A stretch of 64,000 nucleotides of DNA, from positions 35,276,860-35,340,859 of the forward strand of contig CM053796.1 of the NCBI GenBank assembly GCA_028671895.1, read 5' to 3'. Every line of letters starts with the position of its first letter. The first letter of the stretch is position 1. Both the position numbers and the translations under genes were made by a program. This DNA is from Oenanthe sinensis (Eukaryota; Streptophyta; Magnoliopsida; Apiales; Apiaceae). Positions 25,601-36,050 of the stretch are shown one piece after another. The notes beneath the pieces were generated by a model. It saw only the letters and a program-made list of their open reading frames with translations. It was not told where the DNA came from and made no database searches.

Positions 25601-28570
25601 ATGATATGACTAAACTATGTAAGCTAAATAAATGCTACAAACTTACAGCACACAGCTTCTTTGTACTTTTGATTGCCGACTTCAGGTTTTCTAATGTTTC
25701 CTGATGAAACTCAGTGTCACCCCATGAAAAATCAAACCGTGCAACTACAAGAGGAAAATAAGTAGTTGAATCAGTCAAATGAACAATACATGTTTAAGAT
25801 ATAGTAATATACTCCCTCCGTCTCACCCAAATGTTAACATTTGGATTGGGCACAGAGATTAAGAAGAGTAAATAAAAGGAAAGGAAAGAGAAGAAAAAAG
25901 TGTAAAGTGTAAATTGGTGGGACTACCATATTTTGTAAAGAAAAATATACTATATAAGGAAATGTTAACAAATGGACGGGACATCCAAAAAGGAAAGTGT
26001 TAAGAAATGGATGGGACGGAGGGAGTATATATTTAGGTATTAAATCAGTTGCAACAGGAAATACTATGCTGCCAAGATAAATTTAGGAAATTATTACAAT
26101 CTCATTTAGCACCAACTCAGTAAGGTAAAAGAATTATGAATTCTGGTTAAAATTTCATTAAGTATGAAGTTTATTTCACTACAAATTTTACTTGGGCAAG
26201 ACTGTCAATTACATAAATTCCATGGTTCGAACCCGTAAACTACGGATAGAAAGTAGACAGTTGACCATCTTGGCAAACACGGCCTTTTCTCTCTGTCACT
26301 TTTTAGTGTCAAAGGAACGCGTGTCAAAACCGAAAACTAGACAATAGGTACTTCAGATACATACTTTAGTATTCTATCAAAAGATTAGAGACACAAAATT
26401 ACCTCAATAATCAATGTCAGATCAGTACTTCCAGGACAAAACTAAAGTGTTTCTAATTATGTAAACGAGAGAGTTGCTGCATGACTTGTGACACTATTTT
26501 CTTGATCCATACTTTCGAGTTTTAACAACTGAATATATCAGTAATCTACAATAGAATATGTATGCGCACACACACTTAGCATCACTAAAACTAAAATCAC
26601 AAGTTAAACAGACAACATATTGATAAAGCATAACAAAAGTACCAGAGTAAATTATGTGTTTCTAGTTCCGTAAACGAGAGTTACTGTATGACTTAAGCCA
26701 CTGTGCTTGATTGATCCATACTCTTAAAGATTCAATACATTATTAATCTACAATACATATATACACACACACCTAGCATCACTAAATCACAAGTCAAACA
26801 AACAACATTTATAAAAAAAATTGCTTCTAATTCCGTAAACAAGAGAGTAAATATACTTGCTTAATTCATACTTCTAACAACTCAATACAGTATTAATCTA
26901 CAGCATACACACACACCATGATGGGTCCATAATTAATACATCTTTAATACCTATTTTATGTTTATTTTCATAATTTTATTAGTTAATTAATTATTTTTAT
27001 TTTCTTTTGTAGGAAATTAATTAAAATCAGAATTGTAGCAGAAAAAGGAGAATACAAGGAAGGAGGTGGAGATTACTTAGAGGCAAAGAAAAAGGAGATA
27101 AAATCGAATGCTTGTTGGAGAAGAAAAAGGAATAGAAGGAAATATTTAGAATTCAATTTATAATCGATATAGAAAACCTATATTATTTTCCCTATATATA
27201 TGGGTCTCCTCTCTTGTATTTAAATACCTTAACCTTGAACCTTAACTTTAACGTTAGTTTTCAATAATTAGGAGTAGGAGTAGAGTACTTTTATTTTCTT
27301 GATTTTTCAATACAAACAAGTTTTATCTCTCAAACACTTTTAGGTTATTTGTTATTTGCATGTCTTATATTAGTTGCTTTGTTTTCTTCTTCAAGCATGT
27401 CTAGCTAATTCTCTTGCCCTAGGATGAAGATGAAGATGAAGTTAGTTGATTATTTTTAGTATTTGTTTGTTCCTATTATTTGATTCTCATAATTTTTCTT
27501 GGTGCTTAATTGTTTGATTAACAAAGTGATTTTGATATATTATTGTTACCGAATTTATTTTTCATAGCCTATGCTTGCTCCATGAAGTTTTGATGGGTTA
27601 TTGTTAGATAATAAGTTTCATAGTATATGCTTGTCTCGTTAATTGATATTTATTTGTTGAAGAAAGAGAATTGATTTTTAGGGCAAGTTAGATATTAATT
27701 GTGATTAATTGATGGATTCGAATTCCTAGGTTTTCCATATTTATTTGTTCTTATTTGCTTATTAGGTTAAACAAATCTCATCTGAACATTATTTGTCTAG
27801 TCTGCCTGATTTATTTATTAGGGTTGGAAATTTCATAGTCTGTGAGGATCGATCTGTGATTGCTACAATTAACCAATGTGCGCTTGCAGTATTTCAACAC
27901 ATCACACCACTAGCATCACTAAAGTACAAGTCAAACAACAACATATTATCAAGGAGAAAATGTGTTTCTAATCCGTAAAGGGATGACTTGAGACAATACA
28001 CTTAATTATTAACAACTCACAACAAATATTTACACACACATATGTCTAATTGTCTATACGCAACGTGTTTCTAGTTCCACAAGTGAGAGAGCTAGTAAAA
28101 GAAACAACATAACCAAAAGACGAGACTAGAGAGCATATGCTTGATTGATCCATACTTTCAACTCAATACAGTACTAATCTAATTAACTACAAAAACACAC
28201 ACACACACACACTGTAACATAACTAAATCGCAAGCAAAAACAAATAAAATAATAAAAAAAAAGTTACCAGACATTCCAGCATTTAAGCAGCCAGAAATAA
28301 CATCAACCGATCGAGATTTAGGGCCAAGTGTTCCAACGATCTTCGACATAGCAGGAAAAAAATTCTGAAAATAATCATTTTAACACAACATTAAACATAA
28401 TAATAAGCATATACAAATCTAGTCAACAATAGTCAAATAAAGACGAAAAAATTGAAGATCTTAGCATAAAAAAACAAAGTGAGATGATGAAGTATACATA
28501 CAGTTTTTGAAGGCTCGAGAATCGAGGACATGCGTATAGGCTCTTCGAGAAGCAAGTGATGAGAATGCAT
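7648..28570 (-). CDS. Cytosolic pyruvate kinase, 16 exons, complete
   Basis: The enzyme converts phosphoenolpyruvate and ADP to pyruvate and ATP, the last step of glycolysis; no transit peptide is seen. Exons in transcript order: 28502-28570, 28268-28364, 25647-25744, 25376-25531, 23562-23639, 22943-23074, 22620-22700, 22364-22435, 22175-22264, 21894-22038, 21534-21622, 16694-16789, 16516-16583, 16235-16334, 15315-15374, 7648-7800. They sum to 1584 nt (527 aa) with every phase matching, the length I recall for At3g52990. Landmarks: start [27 protein letters not shown] (31-41), KIEN (256-259), [13 protein letters not shown] (279-291), [20 protein letters not shown], and end KIIELED. The usual RGDLG metal-site motif reads RGNLG, as I recall for this plant subgroup. 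Introns total about 19 kb and hold most of the mobile elements in the window. Confidence 0.96.
8930..9590 (+). pseudogene. Ty1/copia-type gag fragment in the last pyruvate kinase intron
   Basis: The plus-strand translation at 9059-9287 contains a run like the UBN2/gag domain of plant copia elements: [53 protein letters not shown] stop follows at 9288-9290. Further down, a different frame contains [10 protein letters not shown], resembling the end of copia gag. No protease, integrase, reverse transcriptase or LTR pair was found nearby, so this is a decayed fragment lying antisense in the host intron. Confidence 0.7.
9669..10070 (-). mobile_element. Non-autonomous Helitron, copy 1 of a head-to-tail array
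   Basis: Read on the minus strand, the 3' end has a hairpin from CCATGC/GCACGG arms around a 3-base loop about 10 bases before CCAGT (CTRR-like). The opposite end has the family's GCCGAAAC-ATT-AAAAGTTTGGT signature next to TATATTAT. The neighbouring copy starts at the next base. No RepHel protein is encoded. Confidence 0.65.
10071..10451 (-). mobile_element. Non-autonomous Helitron, copy 2 of the array
   Basis: Read on the minus strand it ends in CCGTGC-ATC-GCACGG, a perfect 6-bp stem with a 3-base loop, then GGTATAAGCTAG followed by T. A hairpin about 10 bases before CTRR is the Helitron 3' signature. Its 5' side (10430-10451) reads TACTATATTATTAAAACCG, with the leading TC mutated. Confidence 0.72.
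10452..10720 (-). mobile_element. Helitron copy 3 of the array, 3'-truncated
   Basis: The right end read on the minus strand starts TCTATACTACATTATTAAAA followed by CCGAAAGG and the AAAAGTTTGGTGGTCC block shared with copies 1 and 2. No 3' hairpin or CTAGT is seen at its left side, where it meets copy 2. Confidence 0.6.
10904..11154. mobile_element. Stowaway-type (Tc1/mariner) MITE
   Basis: The element starts CTCCCTCTGTCCCG and ends GGGACTGAGGGAG, the plant Stowaway terminal inverted repeat, and TA lies on both sides (10902-10903 and 11155-11156). The whole 251 bp folds back: an arm with TTTTAAAATTTTCTTTTTTTG pairs with its complement in the right half. No coding capacity. Confidence 0.88.
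11238..11400 (+). mobile_element. Helitron 5' end fragment
   Basis: The sequence TCTATACTATATTATTATAA at 11238, then CCGAAAGATTAAAAG, TGGTCGTCGGTATGG and GACCGTCCAATTTTA, matches the inverted 5' end of the Helitron at 29457-30877 nearly base for base. I found no matching 3' hairpin and CTAGT downstream, so the right boundary is arbitrary. Confidence 0.6.
12020..12165. repeat. GTGTCCGACAC-type hAT terminal-region repeat, detached copy
   Basis: This block carries CCCGCACCCGTGTCC and CGTGTCCGACACCCGTACCC and ends GTTCGGGTAACTTAG. It resembles, in the same orientation, the right end of the hAT element at 12321-14917 (14790-14917). It probably derives from another copy of that family. Confidence 0.5.
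12585..13200 (+). pseudogene. hAT transposase C-terminal fragment
   Basis: The plus-strand translation contains [34 protein letters not shown] and [13 protein letters not shown], the hAT C-terminal dimerisation region (its W-[WS]-x-Y-G and S-S-x-x-x-E-R-x-x-S signatures). A likely intron interrupts it after KYWDIG (about 13005), and translation resumes as [20 protein letters not shown] to a stop at 13199-13201. The N-terminal BED finger and most of the catalytic core are missing. Confidence 0.8.
13142..13471 (+). repeat. Tandem duplication, 166-bp period
   Basis: Two adjacent copies begin GCTGATTTGTCTCTGAATGA at 13142 and 13308. They differ at only a few positions (CCTG versus TATG, gggc versus ggac, a short AAA indel). 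The duplicated unit includes the end of the hAT transposase fragment and its stop codon. Confidence 0.85.
13549..14662. mobile_element. Foldback/MULE-like element nested in the hAT copy
   Basis: Arms of roughly 200 bp are inverted repeats. The left arm starts GGCTTATTTACTTCTTTTCC; the right arm, inverted, reads CTAGGCTTATTTACTCCTTT. Both then carry the AAGTATTCGACTTT and CCGATATTACCC blocks. The 11-mer TAGCCATATAT flanks it on both sides (13538-13548 and 14663-14673). Long inverted repeats with a 9-11 bp duplication suggest a Mutator-type non-autonomous element. The AT-rich centre has no reading frame. Confidence 0.75.
17971..18100. repeat. Tandem duplication, 65-bp period
   Basis: CTAGTATCTATGCCATT followed by AAATCTTTTCAAAATCTTCT and ACAAATAGA occurs twice, starting at 17971 and 18036, with a few substitutions. 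It lies in the 4.7 kb pyruvate kinase intron between exons 11 and 12. Confidence 0.8.
18552..18994. mobile_element. Foldback MITE
   Basis: The two halves are long inverted repeats. The left starts GGCTTAATGATCTTTTGGCC; the right, inverted, starts GCTTAATGACTCTTTGACCC. They share GTGTACCCATCGAG, TTTAGCCCTT and TACCGGTAC blocks. Flanks are TTTTTTTATTA and TTTTTTTAATA, 10 of 11 matching, but poly-T makes that weak as a target duplication. The terminal GGCTTA resembles the foldback element at 13549-14662, so they may be related. Confidence 0.7.
23870..24035 (-). mobile_element. tRNA-derived SINE (copy A)
   Basis: Read on the minus strand it has a polymerase III A-box-like GTGCTAAGCTTGATGATCAAG stretch and a B-box GGTTTGAACC, with CTGCTTGCTATCCG between them, then GGGAAGGCTGTGTACGTTGG and CAGGAGCCTTA. 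This order (tRNA-like head, then AAGGCTGxGTAC) is that of plant Au/TS-like SINEs. A related copy lies at about 26180-26292. Ends were not fixed by a target duplication. Confidence 0.6.
25812..26025. mobile_element. Stowaway-type MITE
   Basis: It starts CTCCCTCCGTCTCACCCAAA and ends ATGGGACGGAGGGAG, flanked by TA on each side (25810-25811 and 26026-26027). The subterminal TGTTAACATTTG is repeated in inverted form near the right end. It lies 67 bp past exon 3 in pyruvate kinase intron 2. Confidence 0.88.
26180..26292 (-). mobile_element. tRNA-derived SINE fragment (copy B)
   Basis: Read on the minus strand: GGCCGTGTTTGCCAAGATGG, TCAACTGTCTACTTTCTATC, then CGTAGTTTACGGGTTCGAACC, a clear B-box. 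It shares its head with copy A at 23870-24035. The AAGGCTGCGTAC body is missing, so it is truncated or diverged. Confidence 0.55.
26450..28230. repeat. Diverged tandem repeat array, split by a solo LTR
   Basis: A unit of roughly 150-210 bp recurs. It includes TTCTAGTTCCGTAAACGAGA, a TTGATTGATCCATACT-like stretch, CAATACAGTATTAATCTAC, a short CA microsatellite and CTAGCATCACTAAA. Copies are seen at about 26450-26640, 26650-26800, 26820-26918 and 27905-28210. The solo LTR at 26919-27904 falls between the third and last copies. Confidence 0.65.
26919..27904. mobile_element. Solo LTR with 5-bp target duplication
   Basis: This 986-bp segment starts TGATG and ends CATCA, a perfect 5-bp terminal inverted repeat of TG...CA form. 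CACCA lies directly on both sides (26914-26918 and 27905-27909). Inside there is a possible TATA region (CCCTATATATATGGG, about 27189). No primer-binding site, polypurine tract or pol reading frame is present, so it looks like the product of LTR-LTR recombination. Superfamily not determined. Confidence 0.72.
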
Positions 28571-28604
28571 CTTTTTCACAGAGAATTGAGAAGTTGGAGA
28601 TGAA

Positions 28605-28645
28605 TTTTAGAGAGAGAGAGAGAGTGTGTGCGCGCGCGCGTGTGT
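28605..28645. repeat. GA/GT/GC dinucleotide run next to the pyruvate kinase start
   Basis: A run of AG repeats passes into GT and then CGCGCG repeats, 35-75 bases upstream of the ATG at 28570 on the transcribed (minus) strand. The transcript would read a CT-rich leader there, common in plant 5' UTRs and core promoters. Confidence 0.6.
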
Positions 28646-29456
28646 TTTGGACAGAAATTTGGTTGTTATGATGTGTGTATAATCGATTAAATTAAAAGAG
28701 GGGGGTTTTAATATTTTTTAAATTTGGAATCTTTTCAGCATCTGTGATCAGTTGGGTTTATTTTATTAATTGATTGAGATCATAAACTATAAATCATTGT
28801 CCAAGTTATCGTAGTTTTTGCTTATTTCTTTAGATCGGTCAGGTTTTATTTCACTCATCCGCTGAATTTTTTTTCTTTTTTTGTGTAGTGGTAGTAAGAC
28901 ATTAATAATGTGCTCCGGAATTTTTTATTTAAGAAAACAATAGAAGAGAAGTAAAAAAAAAATTATTCAACATATTTTCTAATTTTTAGAAAATGAAAGA
29001 AAATTTTGAAAAAAAAATATGTAGAGAATTTAGAATTTTTTTTAATGTGTGAGAATTTTTCTCCCCGTCATCTTATTTTTGGAAAAAACTTTTGAAATTT
29101 TTTTTTAAAAAAAATTCTTTCTCAATATTTTCTCTTTCCTATTCTAAAAATTTAAGAGTACAATTTGAAAAGAGAATTTTAATTTTAGTTTCCGTTCTAT
29201 TCTCTCCAAAATCCAACTCGTTGGGAGCACAATGTAAAACATGACTAGTATTATTGTTAGTCGTTTATGACTTTTTGTATGTAGTCGCACATTGTCAATG
29301 GCATATTCGATATACTTCATACAGCAGTTCATGGTTTCAAACTATGGGTGTAACCTAGGTCTAGCGTAAGTCAGAGAAATAGTTTCAATAACGAATTTAT
29401 CATTTCGCTCGTGGTATTTGATTTGTCAAATATATTAAAAGAGTGATTTATACATA

Positions 29457-30877
29457 CTAGCTTATAACTATGTGCAACGCACGGGCGAGATTAATAAATT
29501 ATATATTAATTGTTTTATATGATTTAAATATATAATTTAATTTTTTTTATTATATCAGCTATAATAATATAATATATAATAAAAATTATTTATAGATAAA
29601 ATAATAATATTATTTTAATATTTATGAGATTTAATTAATAAGTTTTAATATTCATGAGATTTAATTAATAAGTTGTAATTTCAAGTGGAAGTGAAAAGAG
29701 ATATATTATTAGATTGTTGTACATAAAATGATTCAATGATGATAGAATTATATGCAAAAAATATATATTTTTTAAAATTAAATTATAACTATATCATAAT
29801 TGCATTAAAAAGTCGTATAAAAATAAAACTTACAGATGATAAGAAGAGTTGTATAAAAAGAGGACTTACCGGACGGACAACCAACTGACCAGACTTTTTA
29901 TTTTTCTTTAAATTTAATTATGAAATTTTTATTCATAAAAAGAGTTACAAATATATTAGAAATATTTTAATTAAAATTTAAATAAAAGTGTATATTTTAA
30001 TGTAGGTAAAATATAATATAATTTTAATATTCAAAAATTTTAATTATAAAATTGTAATTTTAAATAAATTAAAGTGTTTGAGCATGATGAAAATTGAAAC
30101 ATGTTAGTAGATTGTGAGTACAACTATATATTATAATTAAAAGAGAAGTTTGTTTAAAATAATATAATATAAAAGTATATATAATATATATATAACATAG
30201 TGATAAAATTTAATTAATGGTAATAAAATATTATTATTATTTTAATATTCATAAAATTTAATATTCATATAATATAATTTGAATATAATATAATATAATA
30301 TTATTATATCCGTGATGAGTTGTATAAAAAGAGGACAATTGGGGATTAGAGTTGTATATAGGGTGTTGATGTCGGTCTTCTAATTTAAACATACGGCTAT
30401 TGATAGAAACTGGTTGTTCTACTTTGAGCAAAGTTATTAAATTAGAGAAATAGATGGAAACTAAAAAAATGCATATTGTTTATCATAAACTTTAATGATA
30501 TATTAAATAAAAATTATATGATAAACTTTAATGATATATTAAATAAAAATTATAGGATAAGTATGATTCGTAAAAAAGTTTATAGAATATAATTTAAATA
30601 TAATATAATATTATCCCATCTTATTATCCTGTATAAAATGAGGGTTACTGGGGTTAGAGTTGTATGTATGATTATATTCTTTTAAAATTATATTTTAGGG
30701 TTATAGTTGTATATATTATTATATTATTTTAAAATTATATTTTATTAGAATTCAATGGTCAAGATCTTTTCTATGGTTCACATAAAATTGGACGGTCAAG
30801 ATCTTTTCTATGGTTCACCCAGTACCATACCGACGACCAAAAATTTTAATCTTTCAGCTTTAATAATATAGTATAGA
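29457..30877 (-). mobile_element. Non-autonomous Helitron, 1.4 kb
   Basis: Read on the minus strand the element starts TCTATACTATATTATTAAAG at 30877, followed by TGAAAGATTAAAATT and TTGGTCGTCGGTATGG. It ends CGCCCGTGCGTTGCAC, a short hairpin (GTGC/GCAC), then ATAGTTATAAGCTAG followed by T at 29457. TC at the 5' end and a hairpin plus CTAG at the 3' end are the Helitron hallmarks. The AT-rich interior has internal repeats but no RepHel frame. It lies upstream of the pyruvate kinase start. Confidence 0.75.
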
Positions 30878-32209
30878 AGTATAGATATTGTATATTATAA
30901 AAAATAAAATTTTCACTAAAACTTATTTGTAAAAAAATAAATTCAATGTCTCAAAAATTTAAAAGTTATTTTATATTAAATAAACAAAATCGATAATAAT
31001 CTTTCAACTAATGAAGAATGATAAAATAAAAGTGTATCAGTTATAAAAAAATAAGTTAAAGTGAATCAAATTTACAAATTAAAATAAATAATGATGATTT
31101 TTAAATCCTCCTTTTTAGGATAAAATAGATTTTTATTAAAATAATGTTAGAGACACCAAATTTATTTTTAAAATATTTTTCAAAATTATGTGACACTGCT
31201 GATATAATAGAATAAAAATTTTAATTAGTTGTAAAAATAATAAATAAGATAAAATCTATTGCATTCATATTAACTACATCAATTAAAAAATTTTCATTCC
31301 ATCGAATAAGTCTATAAGCATTGTTATGTCATTTGAAAAAATAATTTGAAAATAACTTTGAAATCTCTAACATTACTCTATTTATTATGAAAAACGATAT
31401 TTTGAAATGTAAGGATATTAGTAAAGTTTTTCTTCTCCTAAAATATTTTATTTTTTATTTTTTCATTTTTATTGATTAAATTTTTGTTTTCCATCAATAA
31501 ATTCCTAATTTTTTTTAGTTTTGTTAGTCTCTCATACTTGTGAGAGTTTAATTTTTATTTTGATATTTTTCATATCCAAAATTATAAATCTGCACGGTTT
31601 TCATGGTTTGATTCTCAATTGCTTAAAAAGTTGGATAAACGCAAGGACTTATATATTTATAACACCTTTAAAAAATATATTTCAACTTTACACTTCTGCT
31701 GACTATTTTTCATATAATACACCTCAATCATTACAGTTTTAGTCAACTTAACTATATCAATTTTTTTATCTCAGTAAATATATTTTAAACCAACTCCATT
31801 TGTTTCCAATGTAAAGTTGTAAACATATATCTAAAATTATTTTATATTACTTTTCAAATTCGTATGAATAGTAAAATATTTATTACATATCGCAAAAAAT
31901 TACAAAATATTCTATTTTAGTATAGCAATGGTTAAATGATGATGTTGTAACACCCGGTCCACATCAAAATACATCAAAATAGGTGGAAAGTTTAGTTAAT
32001 ATTGTTGACCACATAGAATATAGACCGTGAATTACTTTAATTTTAATAAAATATAATAAATAGCTAATTAAAAATTCCAACTAGTAACATACAATTAAAC
32101 CTCGTTGAATTAATAATTTCAAAATTGATAATCTTATTAATTTATTGAAATTTAAAATATATAATAATAAATTTTATTAATTTATCAATATTCTACTATA
32201 CTAATCTAT
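30878..32209. other. AT-rich intergenic DNA, no gene seen
   Basis: Very AT-rich sequence without a conserved reading frame. The only short open frames (for example 31521-31742) have low-complexity composition and no family resemblance. Confidence 0.5.
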
Positions 32210-32409
32210 ATTGTTATTAAAGTAGCAGTGACAAATGTTTAGTTGGTCCGTGGTTGTCTCTTACCCAACTCCAAATACACTCTTTTAATTAAAATATAGA
32301 ATTATACTCATAATTTACTAATTAATATGTTTCAATTTCATGATCGTTCAAATAATTTAATTTATTTAAAATTATAATTTTATAATTAAATTTTTTGAAT
32401 ATTAAATTA

Positions 32410-32445
<36 letters not shown>

Positions 32446-33010
32446 TATATTTCTCCTACTCAACTTCAAACACACTTTTTTAATTAAAATATACTCTATC
32501 AAACAAATATATTACATATACAACTCTATTTAAAACATATATATTATACATATAACTTTATCATCAATGCTATTTCTTAATAATAAAATGAAATAAATTA
32601 TCATATTAAATTAAATATTTAAACAATATATAATAATTATTTTATACAATATATATTATACATACCACTCTATCACGAGTGTAGTGTTTTTTTTATACAA
32701 CCGCTCACAAGTAATATTATATTATATTTAAATTATAGCATATATTTTCTTTATTAAGAATAATGTTAAAATCCTCATTCTTAATAATAAAATAAATAAA
32801 TCACCACATTAAATTAAATATTTAAATTATATAAAATAATTTATCTATACTATATATATTATACATACAATTCTATCAACGGTGCAATCTTTTTTTATAC
32901 AACTGTTCACGGGTAATATTATTTTATATTTAAATTATAGAATATAATTTCTATTTTAGGAATAATATTTTAATATAATTTTTATCTAATATAGTTGTAT
33001 CAATTCAATT
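32210..33010. repeat. Helitron-like internal repeats
   Basis: Two roughly 200-bp units (about 32640-32830 and 32850-33000) share CATAC(A/C)A(C/T)TCTATCA, a TTTTTTATACAAC block with CTCAC(A/G)(A/G)GTAATATTAT, then ATTTAAATTATAG. The same TATACAACTCCTCACGGATA block occurs twice inside the Helitron at 55032-55547, so this is probably related Helitron interior. A degenerate start (TCTATATTGTTATTAAAG) sits at 32211. No clear 3' hairpin. Confidence 0.45.
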
Positions 33011-33364
33011 TCATCACCGCTTTTTAATTTATTTAAAATTACAACCTATCAATCATATCTCATGAATATTTAAAAAACTAATATATCATAATAATATATA
33101 AATAACATATAAAAAATTAATAATAAAACAAATTTCTATATGTTTTGAATATATAAAATAATTAATATGTAAACTATGGGCCATAATTTAATTAAAATGA
33201 ATTATATTGAGTTGATTTGCCACAGAAGCCCAAAGTCCAGTACCCTGCTAATAATGACTACAGCCTCCAGCAGTGGATAATAATCAGGGGAAAAAACATT
33301 GGTCCCGACGTCCCGTGACAGATTAAAATTCGAGCACGGGGGTGGCACACCAGAGAACAAAAAC

Positions 33365-35245
33365 ATGGGAAATACTAACCAAAAATCATCAGAAAAAATC
33401 AACAAGAAGAACAAGAATAGTGATAATAATGTTATGGTCAAAAAAGTGGAACAGCAACTACAATTATTTAAAGATAATCCTGTTGTTACCATGTTTTTTG
33501 AATATATCAAGAAACAGGAACAACAAGTGCAATTGTTTAAAACTAATCATGTTTTACCTGTTTTCTCTAAGTTTGGTAATTTACTCACTAGGCAAACTGT
33601 TCATTCTCTTCCTTTGAAGCTTCAAGCAGAGAAGAAAGATACCAATTCTTTGGTGGTATGGCAGGTGATTTTTTTTCTTTTTCTTTATCTTTTTCTTGAT
33701 ATTGGTTTGTACAAATATATTTGAATTACATTGCTCTAATTACTCGACTCACTGAATTGCTATATTTATGTAACTAATCTTGGTGTAAGCATGATGAACC
33801 TGAATTGCCCTACACTTTTAGTTAATTGATATTATATAAATTTAATTTGCATTATTTAGTTAGTAATAATTCTTAATATTCGTTTTATTTAAGAAACAAT
33901 TCACAGTTATTAGATTAAATTTCTTAGAACCTGTCATCTTATGAATACGACCCGTACTTGTTAGTTTATGCTAACAACAGACCCCGTGCACTTACGGTAT
34001 TACACCCTCTGGTTATCCACTCGATTACTTTGTTAGACATATATACAGCATGTTCTTTTTAATGTAGCTAGATAGATGAAGTGTAGGAAGTAGGTGCTTT
34101 TTCAATATTGTATAATTTTTAGTTACCCTAGTAGAGGATTTTTTAGTTGTGTATTAATGTATCTGTTGGTTTGCCAAATTCTGACTTGATTTAATGATTT
34201 GCGTCGTCTTTATATCAAGAAGTGGATGTGGGTCTGAGAAAGATTAATGGACTCATATTGACAATGTCACCTTCTCTACAATGCCAAGGGTTTATATTCT
34301 AATTACTAGGAGATTCTGTAGTGGCTTCAATTTATTTTTTGTAGAAAAATTGCCTAATTCCTGATTCTCTTGTTATGTTTAGGCTTCCACCCAGGCCCCA
34401 GCTCCAGTGAGCAGAATTCATGTCCTAAAATCTCTTTGGACCCTATAGATATTTAAAGATTAAATTCTTGGTAAAAACTAATTATGTATAGCCATATAGG
34501 TGCCAAATTGTCTTTGACAGGTCTCAATGTAGATTCAAGCAGGGGATGCCAATATAATTTAGGTCTCAATGTCCTGAAATCTCTTTGGATTCATAAAAAT
34601 TAAAACGGTCCAGCAAGAATATTACAATTTAGCTATAGGAAATAGTGACCTGATTTCTCTACATACCAAACTAAGCATATCCGTCTTAGGTCCCTTAACT
34701 TACTTTTAATTTTAGTTGTCTCTTCTTCTGGTACAATTTCTATATGCCAGGTCTGTCCCTGGTGAAGCTTATTTCAAGTCTTGTAATATATCAGTTACGT
34801 CACTGGGGATATTAACTATGGATTGAAAGTTCTCAAACAGAAATTTCCCCTAAAGTAAGTCTAAATGCAAAAGGTTATCTGTAGTTTTTATGTGAGACAA
34901 AGTTACTTAAAATCTGTAGTACAATTGTGAGAAATTAATTTTCTAGTGAGGTAACACTTCTGTGAATGTTTTATTTTTATTTGTTATATTGTGTTCACAT
35001 GCCATTTGCTCTACTGTACAATGAACATGATATAATAGGTGAAATCAAATTATGCCCAAAAAATGAAAGGCATTGTGATTGTCTTGTATATGCAAGTAAA
35101 TGAGCTACTCAAAACTTTTGTTATGAACTATACTTGTGTCTGTTTTCAGGTTTCTGCAGTTGGAGGGTATTTTATTTTGAAGTGGGCTTGGGCAAAATGG
35201 AATGAGCAGAGGGCAAAGAAGAAGTCAAGTGATGATCCATTATGA
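33365..35245 (+). CDS. Small two-exon gene, probable tail-anchored envelope protein (At3g52230-like?)
   Basis: Exons 33365-33664 and 35150-35245 join in phase 0 (CAG|GT ... TTTCAG|G) to give 131 aa. I chose the ATG at 33365 (MGNTNQKSS) because the open frame further upstream has only a TTG. The N-terminal half is hydrophilic and rich in Lys/Asn/Gln, with two similar motifs, VEQQLQLFKDN and QEQQVQLFKTN, suggesting an internal duplication. Near the C-terminus VVWQVSAVGGYFILKWAWAKW is hydrophobic and aromatic, followed by NEQRAKKKSSDDPL. One C-terminal membrane span with a basic tail is the layout of tail-anchored proteins of the plastid outer envelope. The identity with At3g52230 is a guess from gene neighbourhood. 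Confidence 0.75.
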
Positions 35246-35814
35246 TTAATGTTCAAAATGCACTGGAGTTCTACTTGGTACATACGTCTATATACAAGGG
35301 GTATGTATCTGCAAGTTTTAGTTTACGAAGTCAGAACCAAGCTTTCTTTCCATTTGTTATAACTTTAGTGTTCTAGGTATTTAAAATAATGGAAATTGGT
35401 ATTCCTCTATTTTCTCCTTCAATCAAGTAAATGTATTATATAGTAAAGGAGTGATGTCCTATATTAATGATATATTTATTAGACTTTTGCGGCTGGGTCA
35501 TGACTCAGGATGCATTTGTCATTGCGTGTGCATGTAAAGTGTCTTGTAATATGTTGAATGAGATAAAAAGACGTTTGCTTGTTTTGAGGTTCTATGATCC
35601 AAGCTGGCCTAGTGTATATATGTGTGTGTATTTGTAGCCCGACCAAGAACACATAAAATAGCATTAACTACTGCACATCTGCACTAGAAAAAGTGAAAGC
35701 CAAAATAATGAGAGATTAGAGGCTGCTAAGATCACCGGGCTGGCCATCTGTAAGCCCAGTTAAGTTCCTACACTTTTTCGAGTAATGTGATTTGCATAAA
35801 CGACTTGACACAAT

Positions 35815-36050
35815 CAGATATTCTATTTCTTGGAGGGACCTAAGGCCTTTTAGGAGAGAGAAGTTTGTGATTATCAGCCATCCTGCACCTAGGAGCTGTA
35901 TTCAAGGTATTGTTGGGTACAAACATAGTTATTTTCCTCATTCAAGGCATTTCTTCCTAAAAATATCATTCTGTTTGATTGCCTCTTGAGTAGGTGGTAT
36001 TGGAATTCTCTAGATTATGCCGACCCAAAACTATTCAGCGGCTTAGCCAC
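35815..36050. repeat. Diverged duplication, copy 1 (partner at 37240-37500)
   Basis: Shared blocks in the same order: AAGGCCT then AGGAGAGAG(A/T)AG(T/A), TGTGATT, a GTCAGCC-like CATCC/CCTCC block, CAAGGTATTGTTGGGTAC versus TAAGTTATTGTTTGGTAC, and TTCA(A/-)GGCATTTCTT. Function unknown; probably pieces of one repeat family. Confidence 0.5.

Noticed and set aside
27793..27978. Open frame of 61 codons starting near [10 protein letters not shown]
   Set aside because: Crosses the right end of the solo LTR into host repeat; not a gene.
26450..28230. CRISPR-like spaced repeats
   Set aside because: Repeats are long, diverged and unequal, in a plant intron; an ordinary tandem array.
33299..33364. N-terminal extension of the small gene (frame open from 33299)
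   Set aside because: The first codon there is TTG, not ATG; the ATG at 33365 is the sensible plant start.
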